From: Octodonta nipae
Lineage: Eukaryota; Arthropoda; Insecta; Coleoptera; Chrysomelidae
Length of the DNA stretch: 64,000 nt
Assembly: GCA_034190945.1 (NCBI GenBank)
Contig: CM067221.1
Span: 3,235,547-3,299,546, forward strand
Direction: 5' to 3'
Shown here: one piece after another, positions 1 through 10,970 of the stretch
Position numbering within the stretch: the stretch's first letter is position 1
Layout of the letters: each line of letters opens with the position of its first letter
Program-made: the position numbers and the translations under genes
The notes under the pieces: model-generated
The model's input: only the letters and a program-made list of their open reading frames with translations
Database searches by the model: none
What the model was told of the DNA's origin: nothing

Positions 1-570
1 AAACAGATACCAGTCAATTTTTATTGAATTCGTAAATTCCGTTTCCCCTTTATCGATCGATATCATTCCTGGTGGGCCACCCTGTATATGCGAAGCCTTG
101 AACAGGGTTTAAATAGAGCTGCTGCATTGTTAGTTATTCGGAGTATAGAAACGTATGCAGTTCTTGAGGATTTATATGTTTCTAAATAAAAGTTATTGTA
201 ACGGTAAGTTTCCTTCTTGAACAACCAGAATTGCAATAATTTACAGGGTGTTCCATTTGAAATAAGCAAGTTGGATCAACTTCCCATTTAACTGGAAGTG
301 TCACATGCTGAAAATATTTTAGCTGGACGGCACCCAATCAAAAAGTGGTACCAGTAAATTTTCATTGAAATCGTAAATACCGTTTTTCCATTATCGATCG
401 ATATCATTCCTGGTGGGCCACCCTGTATATGCGAAGCCTTGAACAGGATTTAAATAGAGCTTCTGTATTGTAAGTTATTCAGAGTAAAGAACCGTATGAA
501 GTTCTTGAAGATATATGTTTCTATATCAAAGTTATTGTAACGGTAAGTTTCAATCTTGAACAAGCCTCAA
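1..570. repeat. Direct repeat, two ~225-bp units 341 bp apart
   Basis: A block starting with the TATCGATCGATATCATTCC motif, followed by GGTGGGCCACCCTGTATATG and GCGAAGCCTTGAACAGG, occurs at about 51-106 and again at 392-447. Similarity extends on both sides, to about 225 and 560. The first unit is cut by the window edge, so more units may lie outside. The ACAGGGTGTTCC motif at 242-254 looks like a transposon end. No coding potential is seen; the short minus-strand open frame across unit 1 is not conserved in unit 2. Confidence 0.8.
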
Positions 571-1345
571 TGCCAGCAATAGATATAAGTAATATATATC
601 CCAAAGAACCTTAGTAAGAGCACAGGATTTTAAAGTTCAATACAACATTATTTCTGTAGCAAGAATTGAAATTATTGATTTATAATGTTAACATTTAGGA
701 ATTATGTATGAAACAAAATATCTTGTAAATGATCTGATCTCCACGGCTTTGCTGACTCATATTTACTCTTTTGATAAAATTTTTATTTATATATGCTTCA
801 CAATAAATGTCAACGTAGCTTTATTCATGTAGTAAAAAATTAAAAGTAATTGTCGGGAGATCTTTCAATATTCTGAACAAAATGAATTTTTGTACTTACC
901 ATTGTCGGATTTCTTTTTCTGTAACTGGAACAAAACCAAAACGTTAGGTTATTGATGTATAAGGGGAATAATTTATTTAAGGCAAAATACAAATTGATGA
1001 AGCCAGACTTGGCGAAACATATGTCAAATTTAAAGAAATAAAAAGTAAAAATTTTAAACAAGTGTTTATGGTTTTTAAGTAATCTCAAAATACAAATACC
1101 TACTCAGATAAAACTTTGCAAAAATAAAAAAACTGTTAGCACAAATAAAAATTATAAATAACATTGTCACTTACAATAGATAGGAAAATCTGAAAATTGA
1201 ACCTCGGAAGCATTTTAGAGATAAATATCCTCTAAAAATTTACTTAAACCCAATTTCGTCAAATCTATGTGTCGGTTAAACCAGAGAGAATCGAATTTCT
1301 TTCAACTATTATCCGAAAATAAAATACCCTAAATTTATATAATCC
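571..1345. other. AT-rich sequence, nothing recognised
   Basis: No open frame with family resemblance, no repeat shared with the rest of the window and no RNA gene was seen. Confidence 0.5.
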
Positions 1346-1668
1346 ATTTGTCTTCTAAACGTTGTTTGTGGCATGTTCTTGATTATTTTTATGTTTTTTT
1401 TTTTGGAAATAACACCACAATCGAAATAGAACAACGTATATTGAAGCAAAACCAAACGTTTCAAAGTCTATTCTGACTTCGTTGTCAATGGCTTTATATT
1501 TATTGATGTAAATTACAAACTGAAAATTTGTTTTGATTAGATCAATAAATATAAAGCCATTGACAACGAAGTCAGAATAGACTTTGAAACGTTTGGTTTT
1601 CCTTCAATATATGTCGTTATATTTCGATTGTGGTGTTATTGCCCAAAAAAAAACATAAAAATAATTAT
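1346..1668. repeat. Palindromic module (foldback), interrupted on the right by mariner copy A
   Basis: The left arm (about 1381-1509) and right arm (about 1541-1668) are near-perfect reverse complements around a loop of about 30 bp. The left flank begins with the GTCTTCTAAACGTTGTTTG motif, which recurs around 3700 and, reversed, at 20985-21050 and 39670-39707. The right arm ends at the TA where mariner A inserted, and the expected outer part of that arm is absent beyond the mariner. Other copies or halves lie at 3695-3838, 5126-5190, 39060-39135, 39603-39707 and 60228-60385. At 39 kb the module abuts a Penelope-like 3' end, so it may be a PLE terminal repeat (inference). Each arm contains a hammerhead-like motif, described in the findings. 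Confidence 0.75.
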
Positions 1669-1669
1669 A

Positions 1670-2917
1670 CGAGGGCTGCCTTTTATATTTCGGGATTGGA
1701 CAACCCTAGTGTTGAAATCTGACAATCTATCGTAAAGTTTGACATTTTTGAGGTTATACGTACTCAGAACGTTTTGACATACGAGCGCTATGTGTTGTTT
1801 ACAGTAACTTAAAGGATTCATCTCGGCCAAAAAATTGAATTAAATCGTGAATATTTTCGTGCGATTATTTTTTACAACTTTCGATGTGGATTAAGTCAGC
1901 AAGAGTGATTTGATGAACTTAATTTAATTTTTGGCGATGAAACACCATCAAGGACCACTGTTGATCGATGGTATGGTGAATTCAATCGAGGTCGTAGTTC
2001 ACTCCAATACGAATTTCGTGAAGGTCATCCAAAAACAGTTGTTGTCTCGGAAACCATTGATGCTGTGCGCGAACTGATATTGCAAGATCGTCATGTGACC
2101 TATCGTGAGATTGAGTCAACCTTCCACATTAGTGGGACCAGAATACATTCAATATTGCATAAACATTTGAATGTCGAAAAATTTGTTCGCGTAGGATCCC
2201 ACACAATTTGTCAATCGTTCAAAAAAGGCTCCTGTCGATTGGTCGAAAGAACAGCTCAAAAATACGATCGCGGTGCTTCAAAACACGTTTATGAATAGTG
2301 ACAGGTGATGAATCGTGGATTTACGCGTATGAGCCCGAAAGTAAACAGTCGACTGTATGGATGTTTCAAGATGAGCCGAATCCAGCAAAAGTTGTTCGCG
2401 CACGAAGCACTTCCAAGCAAATGATTGCCTGTTTTTTCGGAAAAACTGGACATGTCGCAACCGTACCAGTAGAACAACGCAGATCAGTCAATTCTGAGTG
2501 GTACACAACCATTTGTTTGCCAGTTGTCTTCCAAGAAATGAGGAAAACCAACCGCCGAAAACGGATCACTCTTCACCACGACAATGCGAGCTCTCACACA
2601 TCGGCTCAAACAACTGCATTTTTGACCACTCAAAACATCGATAAGATGGAGTCATCCACCAAATGACTTCTTTTTATTCCGGTACGTAAAAAACAAACTG
2701 AGAGGTCAACGTTTTTCGACACCTGAAGAAGCGGTTGCTGCGTTCAGAATGCATGTTTTGGAAATACCTCAATCAGAGTGGAAAAAGTGCTTCGACAATT
2801 GGTTATGCAAAATTGTATAGATCTTCATGGGGAATATTTTGAAAAACAATAAAGCGATTTTCGATGAATAATATTTGTTTTTGTTCTCTAATCCTGAAAT
2901 ATAAAAGGCAGCCCTCG
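1670..2917 (+). mobile_element. DD34D mariner element, copy A
   Basis: The element begins CGAGGGCTGCC and ends with its complement GGCAGCCCTCG. Both sides are flanked by TA, the normal mariner target duplication (1668-1669 and 2918-2919). The inverted repeat extends over roughly 30 bp through TTTTATATTTC. Its 1248 bp is slightly short for a mariner because of internal deletions. It is inserted in the right arm of the palindromic module to its left. Sister copies are at 3840-5123, 55528-56814 and 57747-58863. Confidence 0.92.
1834..2852 (+). pseudogene. Mariner transposase pseudogene, copy A
   Basis: By alignment with the sister copies, this region encodes a mariner transposase, an enzyme that cuts and pastes its own element in the nucleus. 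The ATG start has become ATT. An in-frame TGA lies at 1906-1908, in the N-terminal helix-turn-helix part. Frameshifts follow, one of them near 2296 just before the first catalytic motif TGDESW. The second Asp is kept in HHDNASSH. A 21-base in-frame deletion near 2653 removes the conserved stretch before the third Asp, though NDF itself survives. The C-terminus ends YFEKQ-like at a TAA (2850-2852). The two remaining open stretches are 2065-2298 and 2298-2666. It cannot encode an active enzyme. Confidence 0.9.
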
Positions 2918-2919
2918 TA

Positions 2920-3690
2920 TAATCCACTAGACATATTTCTGGGAACGATGTGAACTTTTAGTTTTAGAGTTATAAATTTTAGATGGAAAAATTTTCGAAA
3001 CTTTATACCCCACATTCATCATTCATCATTTCACATGAATACGTTGACATATTTGAAATCTTGAAAATGCATCCGGATTGAATAATTAAAGTCGACCCAG
3101 TAGTACAAGCAAAATATTTGAACAAACAAAGGCTTATTCCGTATTATGCATCCCGGATAAAAATAAAAACACAGCGCTTGTAAAAACTAAACTTAAGTGG
3201 TCAATGATAACAATCCTGGGGATTATATGGCTACTTCCGGCCTCACATTCACATTTTATTGTCTTACCTACTTGACCGAAATTAGGTTTACGATCCTACC
3301 CTGCTATTGTCTTTATTTACGATGGGCATATATCTATATGCTATAAAAAATATGATTATAGGGGACTCCGAATACAGTTATATCTTTTGAGCATATCCAC
3401 TTTACTGATACTCTAATGGTGCGGTTACACTGGACCTTCATCCGGAAAGACGGTCAACGTTGATAATTATTCCAGTCAAGAGATAAAATTTGAGGTCATT
3501 TCAAAATTCAGCATACAGGGGTTGTTAAATGTTATGTCATTTAAACATCTTCATTTACTGGATTATGTGGTATATTGCTTTCTTTTGATGTTTATAGTTT
3601 TTTATTTTTTTTACTGTTTTCTAAGACGATTCATACGTTAACGTAGGGACGATGACGGTAAGGCATATTACTGGGCCTTACTTCCAATCT
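2920..3690. other. Nothing recognised between mariner copies A and B
   Basis: AT-rich sequence with small direct repeats such as ATTCATC at about 3015-3030. No coding family or shared repeat was identified. Confidence 0.45.
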
Positions 3691-3694
3691 ACGT

Positions 3695-3839
3695 CTTTGT
3701 TGTCTTCTAAACATTGTTTGTGGCATATTCTTGATTACTTTTATGTGTTTTTGGGCAATAACACCACAATCGAAATAAAACGACGTATATTGAAGGAAAA
3801 CCAAACGTTTTAAAGTCTATTCTGACTACGTTGTCAATA
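3695..3839 (+). repeat. Left arm of the palindromic module, 5' of mariner B
   Basis: This is the same module as at 1346-1668: GTCTTCTAAACATTGTTTG, then GGGCAATAACACCACAATCG, then the TCAAAGTC/GACTTCG region, here mutated. It stops at the TA where mariner B inserted. The remainder resumes at 5126. The hammerhead-like GAAAC has decayed to TAAAAC. Confidence 0.8.
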
Positions 3840-5123
3840 CGAGGGCTGCCTTTTATATTTTTGGATAACCCTAGTGTGGCACTCTGACAACTGACAGCTC
3901 TATCGTAAAGTTTGACATTTTTGAGGTTAAACGTACTCAGAACAGAACGTTTTGACATACGAGCGCTATGTGTTGTTTACAGTAACTTAAAGAATTCATC
4001 TCGGCCAAAAAATGGAGTTAAATCGTGAACATTTTCGTGCGATTATTTTTTACAACTTTCGACGTGGATTAAGTCAAGAATGCATGGATGAACTTAATTT
4101 AATTTTTGGCGATGAAACTCCATCAAGGACCACTGTTTATCGATGATATGGTGAATTCAATCGAGGTCGTAGTTCACTCCAAAACGAATTTCGTGAAGGT
4201 CGTCCAAAAACAGTTTTTCCGGAAACCCTTGATACTGTGCGCGAACTGATATTGCAAGATCGTCATGTGATCTATCGTGAGATTGAGTCAACTTTACACA
4301 TTAGTGGGACCAGCATGCATTCAATATTGCATAAACATTTGAATGTCAAAAAAAATTTGTTCGCGTTGGATCCCACATAATTTGTCAATCGTTCAAAAAA
4401 GGCTCGTGTCTATTGGTCGAAAGAAAAGCTCAAAAAATACGATCGCGGTGCTTCAAAACACGTTTATGACATAGTGACAAGTGATGAATCGTGGATTTAC
4501 GCTTATAAGCCCGAAAGTAAACAGCAGTCGACTGGATGGGTGTTTCAAGATGAGCCAAATCCAACAAAAGTTGTTCACGCACGAAGCACTTCCAAGCAAA
4601 TGATCGCCTTGTATTTCGGAAAAACTGGACATGTCGCAACCGTACCACTCGAACAACGCAGAACAGTCAATTCTGAATGGTACACAACCATTTGTTTGCC
4701 AGTTGTCTTCCAAGAAATGAGGAAAACCAACCGCCGAAGACGTATCACTCTTCACCACGACAATGCGGGCTCTCACACATCGGCTCAAACAACTGCATTT
4801 TTGACCACTCTAAACACCGATTTCATGACTCATCCGCCGTATAGTCCTGACTTGTCACCAAATGACTTCTTTTTATTCCCGTATGTAAAAAACAAACTGA
4901 GAGGTCAACGTTTTTCGATACCTGAAGAAGCGGTTGCTGCGTTCAGAATGCATGTTTTGGAGATACCTAAATCAGAGTGGAAAAAGTGCTTCGACAATTG
5001 GTTCAAACGCATGCAAAAGTGTATAGATCTTCATGGGGAATATTTTGAAAAACAATAAAGCGATTTTCGATGATTAATATTTGTTTTTGTTCTCTAATCC
5101 CGAAATATAAAAGACAGCCCTCA
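3840..5123 (+). mobile_element. DD34D mariner element, copy B
   Basis: It starts CGAGGGCTGCC after a TA (3838-3839) and ends GGCAGCCCTCA-like (here GACAGCCCTCA) before a TA (5124-5125). Its length is 1284 bp, close to the family's apparent full length. It sits within the palindromic module, as copy A does. Confidence 0.92.
4012..5058 (+). pseudogene. Mariner transposase pseudogene, copy B
   Basis: The reading frame begins at an intact ATG (4012) preceded by an A-rich Kozak context and ends TAA at 5056-5058, about 349 codons if unbroken, the usual mariner length. Two lesions are clear: a TGA at 4144-4146 replacing a Trp, and a frameshift in an A-run near 4350. The C-terminal 194 residues are open from 4474 and contain all three catalytic Asp residues: first in TSDESW (the family norm is TGDES), second in HHDNAGSH, third in SPNDFF. 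There are 34 residues between the second and third Asp, which defines a DD34D mariner. The catalytic domain is intact; the DNA-binding half is broken. Confidence 0.9.
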
Positions 5124-5125
5124 TA

Positions 5126-5190
5126 GCTTTATATTTATTTTGGTTTTTCTTCAATATACGTCGTTTTATTTCGATTGTGTGTTACGTTTT
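5126..5190 (-). repeat. Right remnant of the palindromic module, 3' of mariner B
   Basis: After the TA, GCTTTATATTTATT is followed directly by the reverse-complement arm (GGTTTTTCTTCAATATACG, then CGTTTTATTTCGATTGTG). The loop and inner arm segments are therefore missing compared with the copy at 1346-1668. Confidence 0.7.
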
Positions 5191-6478
5191 TGTATAATTA
5201 AACAAATTGGGGACTGAATTTGTCTGCAGACACACCTACTTGCAGTGTCGATCGTCCTTCATTTGACTTTGAAATCAAATTCACAGGTGTGTGGCAATAA
5301 AAGATACAATACAAAGAGACGTTTGGTTCAGGTAAGATATTCAAATAATTGGTATTTGTTAGTGGGGGTAAAACAGAGAATAGATAACAGAGGCACGATT
5401 AAAATTTAAAATATTACTTTTTATCAGTAAACAGCTTTGAGTTTACGCCTATGAAGTAATCCTCGTTGGAAGCGGTCTACCTTTAGCTATGTGTGCAGAG
5501 AGAGTTTGCTACGGTACCGGTTAAGAACTGTTTGCTTGCTTTGTATATGTATGTGTAGGTTTGGTGTTTAGGAGCAATCGATTGAAAAATCCCTCAATAA
5601 TTAACCTTAAACCCCAACCAAAGTACGAAAGGGTACGAATTGGTCAATAATAGCATTCATCGATGCAAAATGTAACTGAAAGAATAAAATACAATATGAA
5701 ATCAACATTAGTGTCCGTCAGTAAGCATAACGAACGCGTGCAACCCAACCATAAGAGCTGTACAAGGGTGTAAGATACAATGCTGAAATTGTCAAATGAT
5801 TAGAAAATTGTCTTTAGATATGTTTGACTTACCCATATTTGTAAATCAAACAGTACTAGAAGATTTTGGCGGGTCCAAATTCTTACCAAATAACACTAAA
5901 TTTGGATGCTGTTGGCCGTTACTTGTTTAAAGTTCTAATGAATTAAAACACATTATTATTGACTTCCACTATAGTGTGTTTTGATTCACCTAGACCTAGA
6001 CTTGGTTAAGAAAGTTATTATTTCACAAAAAACCTTTTGAAGACAACAATTTTTGAGGATGTCTACTTTGGAACAGGTCAAGAATCAAAACGGTATAAGC
6101 TATGCCCTTGAAAAAAAATATGGGTCAAATATCTATTGCAGAAGAGTAAACAAACATCATAGATTTAAGTTTATATGGTGAAGCTACAGTGAAAAAAGTA
6201 TATATCAACAAATCTTAAGGAAAAAAAATTAAATTAAAAAATAAACAAAAACCGTAAGCTATCTAAATATTATCTGTACTACATAATATAGCACATGAGC
6301 CCACATATCCGCCATTCATGTTTGGGGAACTTTATCACCGTGTATATAACATTATACAAAATCAATATTCATACGACAAAAAAAAATTGATGTCAATTCT
6401 ACAGTAAACTTCACTGCCATAATTTTTCATTTTCACTGATATTGAAATATAGGACAACGCGTGTAAATGTAGTAGATA
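5191..6478. other. Unrecognised AT-rich interval
   Basis: No open frame of note and no match to other repeats in the window was found. Confidence 0.45.
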
Positions 6479-6480
6479 TA

Positions 6481-8661
6481 CAGGGTGAGTTTTTTTTTGA
6501 TGATCATTATGGGGATCTCGGAAACTAGCGGAGAGAGCAATGGTTAAATTGGGAAGGATTTGCAGTTTTACTGGCCCAATTCAATGACACTTTCGGAATT
6601 TTGTAAAAAGTCATGGCTTACTAGATATTTCCAAAAAAAAACAAATTCTGTCGATTTAGTTAAATCCCTCTAGCTCCTTTGTTTTTGATGTTATGAAAAA
6701 AATGTAAATATCAAAATTGAAGGGAATTGTATCCCGAATATGATTGTAATGTCCTCGCTTGCGTGACAGCTCTCGTTTTCGAGAAATGAAACAAACTTAT
6801 CTTTTTTTGAATGGAAACCTCAAAAAATCGTTTTTTAGAGCTTTTCAACGATATAAGACTCGATATAGTTATTCATAAAAATAACTGAGTTATGGATGTT
6901 TTTCTCTCTAATTTTCACTTTTTGATTGTTTTCACTTTGACGTTTCCTCATTTGAGAGTAATTCCATTTGTAGTGCTGAACTGACAGTCGATATTGAGAA
7001 GTTTTCGTGATAAAACGGGATATTCTAACGAAGAAAAACTGAATATGGTGGAATGTTATATCATATGCCATAAAAAAATTCAGTTCGTGCAACTGAGGAA
7101 GACTTTCATAGATATTTTAATTGTAGTCAACCTGCTCTATGTATATTTAAGAGGCTTTACGATAGTTTACGCAGATATGGATCTTTTACTAAACCACCAT
7201 TGGAACGTAATCAAATTAACGAAGCAGCACAAATAAATGTCTTGGCAATGGCAAATCAAAATCCATCTACATCAACTCGTGATATTGCGGCAGAAGCTGG
7301 TACATCTCAACGAACTGTAGTTAAGGTACTGAAAGCGCACAAGTTGCACCCGTACAAACTTTCAGTTTCTCAAACTTTGCATGCAGGTGACGAACATCGA
7401 CGTATTTTGTTTTGTACATGGTTTAGAGAAATGAGCCTTGACAATCCACAGTTTCCATTAAAGGTGTTATGGTCAGATGAAACTAGATTTACTAACTGCG
7501 GTATGTTAAATAGACACAATGAGCATATCTGGGCTAAAGAAAACCTTTTCCATGTAGAACAGAGAGGACCCCAGATAAAATTTGTTTTTAATGTTTGGTG
7601 TGGTATCATAGGGTCTACTATTCTGGGGCCTTTAATCTATGACGAATCACTTACTGGGGAGCGCTACTTGCATTTCTTGCAATACACTTTTCAAGACATG
7701 TTCTTAATTTGAATTTGAGAACTCGTTTAGAAATTGAGTGGTTCCAACATGATGGAGCAGCTGCTCATAATTCGTTATTAGTAAGACAACACTTAGATAA
7801 TATCTATCCAAACTTTTGAATAGGACGAAATGACCCACGCCAATGGCCACCCCGGTCTCCCGGTTTGGCAGTTATAGACTTCTACTTATGGGGTGCGCTA
7901 AAAAAACAAAGTATACAAAAGAAAGTATGAGACAGTTGCTGACCTAAGGGAGGCGGTATTACAAGCAATTGATAGGGGGTCTGTGAGGAAAGCGGTAATG
8001 CCTATCTTAATAAGATGCAATTTTTGTCTAAATAACAATAGTGGACTTTTCGAACATAAATTGTAACCATTATTATGTACTTTAATTTCTTAAGTTTTTA
8101 GTAAGTACCTACTTATTTAGTTTTTTCGTTATATCTGATATACCTAATAAAAAAATCGTTCAATATTTTTTGGAATAGTTAATTATAAATCAATCTATTT
8201 CATGGCTAACTACGTTAAAAGTGAAAATAAGAGAGAAAAGCATCCATAACTCCGTTATTTTTATGAATAACTATATCGTTGAAAAGCTCTAAAAATGTCC
8301 GATTTTTTGAGGTCATAGCCAATTATGGTTTCCATTCAAAAAAAGATAAGTTTGTGTCATCTCGAAAACGAGAGCTGTCACGCAAATGAGGACATGACAG
8401 TCATATTCGGGATACAATTCCCTTCAATATTGATAATTACATTTTTTTATAAAATCAAAAACAAAGGAGCTAGAGGGATTTCACTAAATCGACAGAATTT
8501 CGTTTTTTCAAAATATCTAGTAAGCCATGACTTTTTACAAAAATCCGAAAGTGTCATTAAATTGGGCCAGTAAAACTGCAAATCTTTCTCAATTTAACTG
8601 TTGCTCTATCTCCGGTAGTTTCCGAGATCCCCATACTGATCATAAAAAAAAACTCAATCTG
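6481..8661 (+). mobile_element. DD41D (IS630-Tc1-mariner) element, family alpha, with ~440-bp inverted repeats
   Basis: The terminus CAGGGTGAGTTTTTTTTTGA at 6481 is mirrored at 8661 (…AAACTCAATCTG), and both ends are flanked by TA (6479-6480 and 8662-8663). The inverted repeats are unusually long, about 6481-6925 and 8218-8661, and well matched throughout. One transposase pseudogene lies between them. A 723-bp derivative consisting only of the repeats is at 41997-42719. At 2181 bp this element is longer than a classical mariner because of its repeats. Confidence 0.92.
7000..8065 (+). pseudogene. DD41D transposase pseudogene, family alpha
   Basis: The N-terminal part begins around 7000 (EEKLNMVECY). 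After a frameshift it continues in the frame that is open to 7712. Residues of the type RDIAAEAGTSQRTVVKVLKA form the helix-turn-helix, followed by the first catalytic Asp in WSDETRF. The frame then shifts near 7700. The second Asp is in WFQHDGAAAH and the third in VIDFYLWG. Counting the residues between them gives 41, which separates it from the DD34D mariners. A TGA lies between them at about 7818 and a further frameshift at about 7900. The DD41D spacing is that of rosa/Visitor-type elements; that subgroup name is from memory and uncertain. Confidence 0.85.
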
Positions 8662-8663
8662 TA

Positions 8664-9660
8664 TGTTAAAAAAATATTTTATAAAAGATAAGGTATTACG
8701 CTATCAAATACCTATGACAAAGATGTTTTATCAAACATATTTTATTAAAGATTTTTCATTATCATACCGGCGTAATATGATGCCAAAAAATGTGGCATAT
8801 ACTGCGTTAGTACTAATGGCCCTCAATTTAAAACAAACAACAATGAATCACTGTTGCCTCAGCGATCACAAAATATCCCACACAATCCACTTTCATTCCT
8901 TAGCGACTTAATAATTGAACATCTTTCTCTATTCCAAAGTTTCGGAGCATGTCTCAAAGTATCCTACTGTATTTATTGGGCACACAACAAAGTCCAAAAT
9001 AAATACCTTAATTATACAAGAGCTTGACCCATTTCACTCTACAACCGCAAAGCCCGGAGATTCGTCTTGGCATCAAGACAAAACAAAACACAACGTCAAT
9101 GAAATTTCTCCAGAATTAGACTTCGATGTCTTGCACAATAGGCTTAGTTCACCAACAGGAGGTTGAATTTCGAAACAACGGCTAGTTCAGTCACGTATTC
9201 CTGGAGACAAGAAGAAATCGTCACGTTTATTACCTATAAAACTTCTCCGTTGGAAATCTATTTGAGTTCCGAGAGGACTAAATCTGAAGTATGACCCAAT
9301 AAAGAATTGCGGTCGCCGCGCTACAGTATTTTTAAAGGGGTCAGCGATATTCGTATATTAGGATTTTATGTTTTCGTGATGCAGTTCCAGACAGCTGGCG
9401 CCTTTACAGGCGGGAAGTGCTCTAACTGGCCTAGATGCATAATATTTCAAACTGGAATAATCAATCAAACTAACTGTGTTGTGTAGGCCGTTTCTTAACA
9501 AGCAAGGGACTAGTTAAATAAATAACTTCGTTATGAATCTTGAAGCCGTCCTTTATTGCTTTTCCAGTTCTTGCCTCAACTGTGGAGGCAATTCAACTCT
9601 CTGGAATCGATGACAACGTGGAAAAGAAACTCTATACTCTATCGACGGATAAGTACTATA
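8664..9660. other. Unrecognised interval
   Basis: Two open frames on the plus strand (8663-8911 and 8915-9166, about 82 codons each) show no family resemblance and have no visible regulatory context. I regard them as chance frames. The downstream part of the piggyBac element should lie here if it was ever present, but I find neither its third catalytic region nor a second CCCTAG-TTAA end. Confidence 0.4.
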
Positions 9661-9669
9661 TTATATTAG

Positions 9670-10701
9670 TTATTGTTTGTTTTTACGTAAAGTTCCGATA
9701 CAAGTCAGTCGATATTCCTTTAGTAACTGGTCTGCTAGAGGCACCGAAGTGAACCAATTATCAAAGGTTACATTTCGACCAGAACCTTTGATGCTCTCTG
9801 CTAACTTTGTAACGTAGTCTGCCGCCGTCTTCATCTCGGTTGCTTTACCTATGTACGGCATCGCGTCAAACATATAATATGTTTTAGCATCACATATGGC
9901 TACAATTTTTATGCCATATTTGTCCGGTTTTGAAGATATATAAACCCGAAAGGGACACTTTCCTCGAAATCCTAACAGTTGCTCATCAATCGTAACATAA
10001 CAGCGTGGTTGGTACGCTTTTGTGCAACTGTTTATAAAAATCTCCCATGCTTCCCGAATAGGTGCAAATCTATCTTCTTTATCACGGCTGCCCTTATCGT
10101 CAAATCTTAGACAAAGTAACAGAAAATGAAATCGACTCTCGGACATTTTTGACCTGTACACAGGGGTACTTGAGGGCGCCCACATTTCAGTTGCACTTTT
10201 TTTACTATCCTTGTTTACCGCAGAATAAAATAGTAGCCCCATGAGTGCCTCAATCTCTGTTTTGTCTGTCTTCTGAGTAAAACGTTGGTCTTTATATTTG
10301 GGAGCACGTCTGCCAATTTCTTGGTTCGTGTATATAAGTACTATGTCGAAAGGTTTAGAGAACAACATCATAAAAGCATCATTTTCTGTTTCAATATTAG
10401 AGTTTAATTGCGAAGATCTTTGGATGTTTACTATATTACGCTGAGGGGTTCTGCTTGATGCTGGCGCAGAAGCAGACCAAATATGTCCATTCTTACCTCT
10501 TAAAACACTCCCTCGCAACTGTGACAAAGGCACATCATCGTCATCTGAACCGGAAACAATATAGTCTTGTTCAGAATACACGGAGACGATATCTTCATTT
10601 TCAGAAGCCTGCTCCGCCTCCAATGGCTCTGTTTCACTCTCATCATCCTCGGCAATATTATTTAAGTACCGCTCAAGCTCTTCATCATTAAGAAACGCCA
10701 T
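9670..10701 (-). pseudogene. piggyBac transposase, C-terminally truncated
   Basis: The open frame of 343 codons starts at the ATG at 10701; an upstream in-frame TTG is not needed. The N-terminus is acidic (repeated D/E with SGSDDDD), as in PGBD4-like piggyBac proteins. The DDE core follows: the first Asp in TIDEQLLGFRG, with downstream SKPDKYGIKIVAICD, and the second Asp in VTFDNWFTSVPLADQ. The frame stops right after CIGTLRKNK. The family's third Asp and the C-terminal Cys-rich finger, some 200 residues further on, are missing. piggyBac enzymes excise precisely at TTAA; this one should be inactive. The open part has no internal stop, which suggests fairly recent truncation or host retention (inference). 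Confidence 0.93.
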
Positions 10702-10966
10702 TATCAACTGAAAATAACATAAAAATAAAATACATGACTAAAAGAAAATACCTACGTAAATAGTAACAGGTGTGACGCATCACCCCACACATACCTGCAG
10801 AATAAAATTGACGTGTTGCCGCTACCACCGCGCGACGGCTACTGATGAATGACAGTAAAACAAGAGAATACACAAAATGCTAGAGCGAGATAGCTAATAT
10901 TATTCACTAAATCAGCGCGTGATAGCTCGCGTGGGGTGTTGGGTCACCCCTGTTACCATCCTAGGG
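10702..10966 (-). mobile_element. piggyBac 5' end: CCCTAG terminus next to TTAA
   Basis: On the minus strand the transposase is preceded by about 265 bp that begins CCCTAGGATGG immediately after a TTAA (10967-10970). A CCCTAG-like start beside TTAA is the usual piggyBac arrangement. Subterminal GGGTGACCC and TGGGGTGATGC-like motifs, near 10940 and 10780, may be binding repeats. The opposite end of the element was not found. Confidence 0.85.
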
Positions 10967-10970
10967 TTAA

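Noticed and set aside
8663..9166. Two adjacent plus-strand open frames of about 82 codons
   Set aside because: Amino-acid content follows base composition, there is no motif and no link to the neighbouring transposons.
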